Source: an uncultured Oscillospiraceae bacterium
Lineage (GTDB): Bacteria > Bacillota > Clostridia > Oscillospirales > Oscillospiraceae
NCBI GenBank assembly: GCA_958436045.1
Contig: CAUBIP010000009.1
Coordinates: 1-33,598, forward strand
DNA: 33,598 nt
Direction of reading: 5' to 3'
Shown here: in pieces, positions 30,862 through 33,598 of the stretch
Position numbering within the stretch: position 1 is the stretch's first letter
How the letters are laid out: each line of letters begins with the position of its first letter
Position numbers and translations under genes: made by a program
Notes under the pieces: generated by a model
Seen by the model: the letters and a program-made list of their open reading frames with translations, nothing else
Told to the model about the DNA's origin: nothing
Databases searched by the model: none

Positions 30862-31910
30862 ACGAGAAGAAAACGATTGCCGTCGTCTTTGGCGGCTGTT
30901 CCCCGGAATATAACGTCTCGCTGGAATCCGCCGCCGGCGTCCTGACGCATCTGGACCGGGACCGGTTCACCCCGGTGCCGGTGGGCATCACGCAGCAGGG
31001 CGATTGGTTCCTCTTTTCCGGCGATCTTGCGCAAATTTCACGCAACACTTGGCGGCAGGGCCCCTGCACCCCAGCGTGCATCAGCCCGAACCGCAGCGAC
31101 CATGCGCTGCTGGTTTTTGACCCGGCAGGGCTGCGGCGCATCCGGCTGGACGCCGTCCTGCCCATTTTGCACGGGCAAAACGGTGAGGACGGCACTGTCC
31201 AGGGGCTGTGCGCTCTGGCGGGTATCCCTGTGGCAGGCTGCGGCGTGCTGGCATCGGCCCTCTGTATGGACAAAGACCGCGCCCACCGGCTCGTCGCTGC
31301 TGCTGGGATCCCAGCCCCCCGGGCCGTCACGCTGACCCAAGGCTATGACCGGGCCACCGTCGCCGCCCAGGCCGCCGGACTGGGGTATCCGCTCTTTGTC
31401 AAGCCCGTCCGGGCCGGGTCCTCCTTCGGCGTCGCAAAGGTCCGCCGCCCCAGCGATCTGTTTGCCGCAGTCGACCATGCATTTTATTACGACGATCATG
31501 TCATGCTGGAGGCGCAGATCCCCGGCTTTGAAGTCGGCTGCGCCGTCCTTGGCAGCGATGCGCCGCTCACCGGCGTCCCCGATGAGATCGAGCTGCAGGG
31601 CGACCTCTTTGATTTCCAGGAGAAATACCACCTGACGACCTCCAAGATCCATGTCCCCGCCCGTATCACGCCGGAACAGACCGCCGCGGTACAGGAAACC
31701 GCCCGACGGGTCTATCAGATCCTCGGCTGCAGCGGCTTTGCCCGGGTCGACCTGTTTCTGACGCCGGAGGGCCGCATCATCTTCCACGAGGTCAACACCA
31801 TCCCCGGCTTCACGCCTCACAGCCGCTTTCCCAGCATGATGCAGGCGGCGGGGCTCTCCTTCCGCGAGGTCCTCTCTCGCATCCTGGATGCGGCGCTGGA
31901 GGAAGCCTGA
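30858..31910 (+). CDS. vanG: D-alanine--D-serine ligase, VanG type
   Basis: This 350-residue ATP-grasp ligase would join D-Ala to D-Ser, giving peptidoglycan ends with lower vancomycin affinity. Features: VVFGGCSPEYNVSLESA (substrate loop), PILHGQNGEDGTVQGL, ALCMDKDRAH, LFVKPVRAGSSFGVAKV (nucleotide loop), VDEI-like PDEIELQGDLFDF, then EKYHLTTSKIHVPARI, where D-Ala-D-Ala ligases differ, and CSGFARVDLFLT with HEVNTIPGFTPHSR (Mg and ATP site). The omega-loop EKY-TSKI pattern and overall sequence match VanG more than Ddl or VanA/B. AAGGAG precedes the ATG by 8 nt. The D-Ser specificity is inferred from the subfamily. Confidence 0.9.
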   Translation: MNEKKTIAVVFGGCSPEYNVSLESAAGVLTHLDRDRFTPVPVGITQQGDWFLFSGDLAQISRNTWRQGPCTPACISPNRSDHALLVFDPAGLRRIRLDAVLPILHGQNGEDGTVQGLCALAGIPVAGCGVLASALCMDKDRAHRLVAAAGIPAPRAVTLTQGYDRATVAAQAAGLGYPLFVKPVRAGSSFGVAKVRRPSDLFAAVDHAFYYDDHVMLEAQIPGFEVGCAVLGSDAPLTGVPDEIELQGDLFDFQEKYHLTTSKIHVPARITPEQTAAVQETARRVYQILGCSGFARVDLFLTPEGRIIFHEVNTIPGFTPHSRFPSMMQAAGLSFREVLSRILDAALEEA

Positions 31911-32422
31911 TGCGCTGGCGGCTCATTGCCTGGTCCCGTGGTAACAGTCTGGCCTTCTTCTGGCGGCTCTACCGCTGGCAGCGCCGGGCAAAAACCAGGC
32001 TGGGGCGGGACATTCTGACCTTTTTCCTCAGCCGCAGCGCCCATCGCCACGGCGGCTATCTCGGCCCGGGCGCGGAGATTCAGGGCATCCCCTCGCTGCC
32101 CCACGGGCTCCATGGCGTTTTTATCTCCCGCTACGCCGTCCTCGGGCCGGACTGCTGTATTTATCAAAATGTGACCATCGGCGAGGTCGCAGGCCGCGCC
32201 CCGGTCATCGGCCCCCGCTGCCTGATCGGCGCGGGTGCCGTGCTCATAGGAGGGATTCAAATTGGAAGCGATGTTAAGATCGGCGCAGGCGCCGTCGTAT
32301 GCCAGAATATTCCCGACGGCGCCACGGTCGTCAGCCAGCCGCCGCGGGTCCTGCTGCGGCAGAGCGCCGACAGCGCCACAGATACCGATGGAAGCCACTG
32401 CCCGGGCCTGGGCCTGCCTTGA
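31910..32422 (+). CDS. Serine O-acetyltransferase-like hexapeptide protein
   Basis: This 170-residue left-handed beta-helix acyltransferase resembles the C-terminal domain of serine acetyltransferase (CysE): HRHGGYLGPGAEIQGIPSLP, GVFISRYAVLGPDCCIYQNVTIGE, PVIGPRCLIGAGAVLIGGIQ, IGSDVKIGAGAVVCQNIPDGATVV. The catalytic HG-type His region (LPHGLHGV) is present, while the N-terminal helical domain of CysE is short and basic. It starts one base within the vanG stop (TGATG), with GGAGG 7 nt upstream, so it belongs to the operon. Acceptor unknown: serine, a sugar or a cell-wall precursor. It is not a standard member of characterised vanG operons as I know them. The last 15 residues overlap the next gene. 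Confidence 0.82.
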   Translation: MRWRLIAWSRGNSLAFFWRLYRWQRRAKTRLGRDILTFFLSRSAHRHGGYLGPGAEIQGIPSLPHGLHGVFISRYAVLGPDCCIYQNVTIGEVAGRAPVIGPRCLIGAGAVLIGGIQIGSDVKIGAGAVVCQNIPDGATVVSQPPRVLLRQSADSATDTDGSHCPGLGLP

Positions 32423-33497
32423 CCTGGGGGCGCTGGCCTGGAACCTGGGCCAGCTGCGCTGCCTACTGCCCTCCGGCTGCCAAGTCATGGCTGTCGTCAA
32501 GGCCGATGCGTACGGCCATGGCGCGCTACCGGTGGCCAAGGCCCTACAAGAAAACGGCGTCCACGCCTTCTGTGTCGCCTGTCTGGACGAAGCCGTGGCC
32601 CTGCGCCGGGGCGGGATTCGCGGCGAGATCCTGATCCTGGGCTACACGCACCCCGCCCAATTCCCGCAGCTCCTGCAATATGATCTGACCCAAGCGATTT
32701 TGGGCCTAGACTACGCCAAAGCTCTCGCCGCCTGCGGCCCCGTCAAGGGCCACCTGGCGCTGGATACCGGGATGCACCGCCTCGGCCTGGACGCAGGCAA
32801 TCACGACGCCATCTGGCAAATTTTTGCGCTGCCCCGCCTGCAGGTCACCGGGCTGTTTACCCACCTGTGCGCCGATACCGGCACCGCCCCGGCGCAGCGG
32901 GCCTTCACGCAGGCACAGGCAGATGCGTTTTGGGCAGCCGTCCGCCTGGTACGCCGCCACGGTTACGCGCCCCGGGCGCATCTGCTCAGCAGCTACGGGC
33001 TGCTTTATTACCCGCAGCTCGGCGGCGACTATGCCCGCCTCGGGATCGCCCTCTACGGGCTTGGCAGCCGCCGGGACCTGCCGCCCGGCATCACGCTGCG
33101 GCCGGTCTTATCCCTCCATGCCCGGGTCAGCGGTGTGCGGACCGTCGCTGCAGGCCAGAGCGTCGGCTACGGCTTCGGCTACACAGCCCCCGGCCCCCGC
33201 GCCATCGCGACGTTGGCCATCGGCTATGCCGACGGCATCCCCGCCGCGCTCCCCTCCGGCATGGGCCACGTTGGGCTTCACGGCGGGCTGGCTCCAATCG
33301 TCGGCAGCGTCTGCATGGACCAGCTGATGGTCGACGTCACCGGCCTGCCGCCGGTCAAGCAGGGCGATATTGCGACGCTGTTTGGCCCCGGCGGCCCCAG
33401 CACCTATGACCTGGCCGCCGCGGCGGGGCTCACGACAAACGCCCTGCTCAGCGGCCTCGGCCCCCGCCTCCCCCGGATCGTATCTTCGGCGCAGTAG
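32388..33497 (+). CDS. vanT: Alanine/serine racemase, VanT catalytic-domain-like, soluble
   Basis: This 369-residue fold-type III PLP racemase has the PLP lysine in MAVVKADAYGHGALPVA, ILGYTHPAQFPQLL, LALDTGMHRLGLDA, SSYGLLYYPQL, SVGYGFGYTAPG and IVGSVCMDQLMVDVTGLP. The C-terminal TTNALLSGLGPRLPRIV follows VanT serine racemases rather than Alr, which ends with an RVPR-Y motif. The 10-helix membrane domain of VanT is absent: the frame begins at the racemase fold. The start at 32388 overlaps the acetyltransferase by 35 bases and lacks a good ribosome site; TTG at 32262 has GGAGG 8 nt upstream but would add 42 Arg-rich, shadow-like residues. L-Ser to D-Ser for VanG is inferred. Confidence 0.85.
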   Translation: MEATARAWACLDLGALAWNLGQLRCLLPSGCQVMAVVKADAYGHGALPVAKALQENGVHAFCVACLDEAVALRRGGIRGEILILGYTHPAQFPQLLQYDLTQAILGLDYAKALAACGPVKGHLALDTGMHRLGLDAGNHDAIWQIFALPRLQVTGLFTHLCADTGTAPAQRAFTQAQADAFWAAVRLVRRHGYAPRAHLLSSYGLLYYPQLGGDYARLGIALYGLGSRRDLPPGITLRPVLSLHARVSGVRTVAAGQSVGYGFGYTAPGPRAIATLAIGYADGIPAALPSGMGHVGLHGGLAPIVGSVCMDQLMVDVTGLPPVKQGDIATLFGPGGPSTYDLAAAAGLTTNALLSGLGPRLPRIVSSAQ

Positions 33498-33543
33498 CCG
33501 AAAAACATGCCGCGTTTTCGCACAAAAGGCCCGGATGGTTTTT

Positions 33544-33598
33544 TGAACTGCTCCCCGTCAAGAGGGACAATGAAATAATATAAAATTTTTCTCAGCTG
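33544..33598. mobile_element. Possible left terminus of an IS3/IS150-type element (cut by window edge)
   Basis: TGAACTGCTCCCCGTC followed by AAGAGGGACA (33544-33569) resembles the TG-ACTGC-CCC...GGACA inverted repeats of IS3/IS150-family elements. It would open an element lying beyond the right edge. No transposase or second repeat is visible, so this is tentative. Confidence 0.3.

Noticed and set aside
32262..32387. TTG start with strong GGAGG for a longer racemase
   Set aside because: The added 42 residues are Arg/Ser/Pro-rich shadow of the acetyltransferase, and the GGAGG encodes part of its conserved hexapeptide repeats.

Overview
The window is GC-rich DNA from what looks like a strictly anaerobic Firmicute, most likely a high-GC clostridial gut-type fermenter. 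The evidence is an [FeFe] hydrogenase with the TSCCPxW motif, a hybrid cluster protein, an indolepyruvate:ferredoxin oxidoreductase, butyrate kinase and phosphate butyryltransferase homologues, an archaeal-type prolyl-tRNA synthetase, strong GGAGG ribosome binding sites and many near-consensus TTGACA/TATAAT promoters. The family or genus cannot be fixed from what is visible. There are no tRNA, rRNA, CRISPR or phage genes.

Layout. 1-940 (-): telA-like gene cut by the left edge. 941-2003: rpe with a structured leader that carries an opposite-strand terminator. 2012-4913 (-): a zinc-ribbon membrane protein, then an mnmA and glycerate 2-kinase pair. 5007-12892 (-): a complete shikimate, phenylalanine and tyrosine pathway in eight tightly packed genes, in transcription order aroF, tyrA, aroB, aroA, aroC, pheA, aroE-aroK fusion, aroQ. 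Its leader (12941-13145) has a consensus promoter, an 18-codon Phe/Tyr-rich leader peptide, mutually exclusive hairpins and an intrinsic terminator, which is the layout of a ribosome-mediated attenuator. 13206-14882 (-): two paralogous IclR regulators. 15234-20825 (+): a divergent operon of butyrate-kinase-like, phosphate-butyryltransferase-like, iorA, iorB and aminotransferase genes. Read together it encodes oxidative fermentation of aromatic amino acids to aryl acids with ATP formation. Synthesis and breakdown of the same amino acids therefore sit side by side, separated by the IclR pair.

20954-27533 is housekeeping and redox: proS (-), a C_GCAxxG_C_C protein (-) divergent from hcp (+), a small XRE regulator (+), a NUDIX ADP-ribose pyrophosphatase (-) and a group B-like [FeFe] hydrogenase (-). 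27835-33497 (+) is a vanG-type glycopeptide resistance-like cluster: vanR, vanS, a hairpin-dense repeat element, vanW, a vanG D-Ala-D-Ser ligase, a serine-acetyltransferase-like protein and a soluble racemase resembling the catalytic half of VanT. No VanXY is seen before the window ends. A possible IS3-family terminus lies in the last 55 bases.

The items most worth following are the Phe/Tyr leader attenuator in a Firmicute, the dedicated aromatic amino acid fermentation operon next to it, the unusual van cluster, and a hairpin-array element flanked by 36-bp direct repeats with a partial relative near 22.6 kb.
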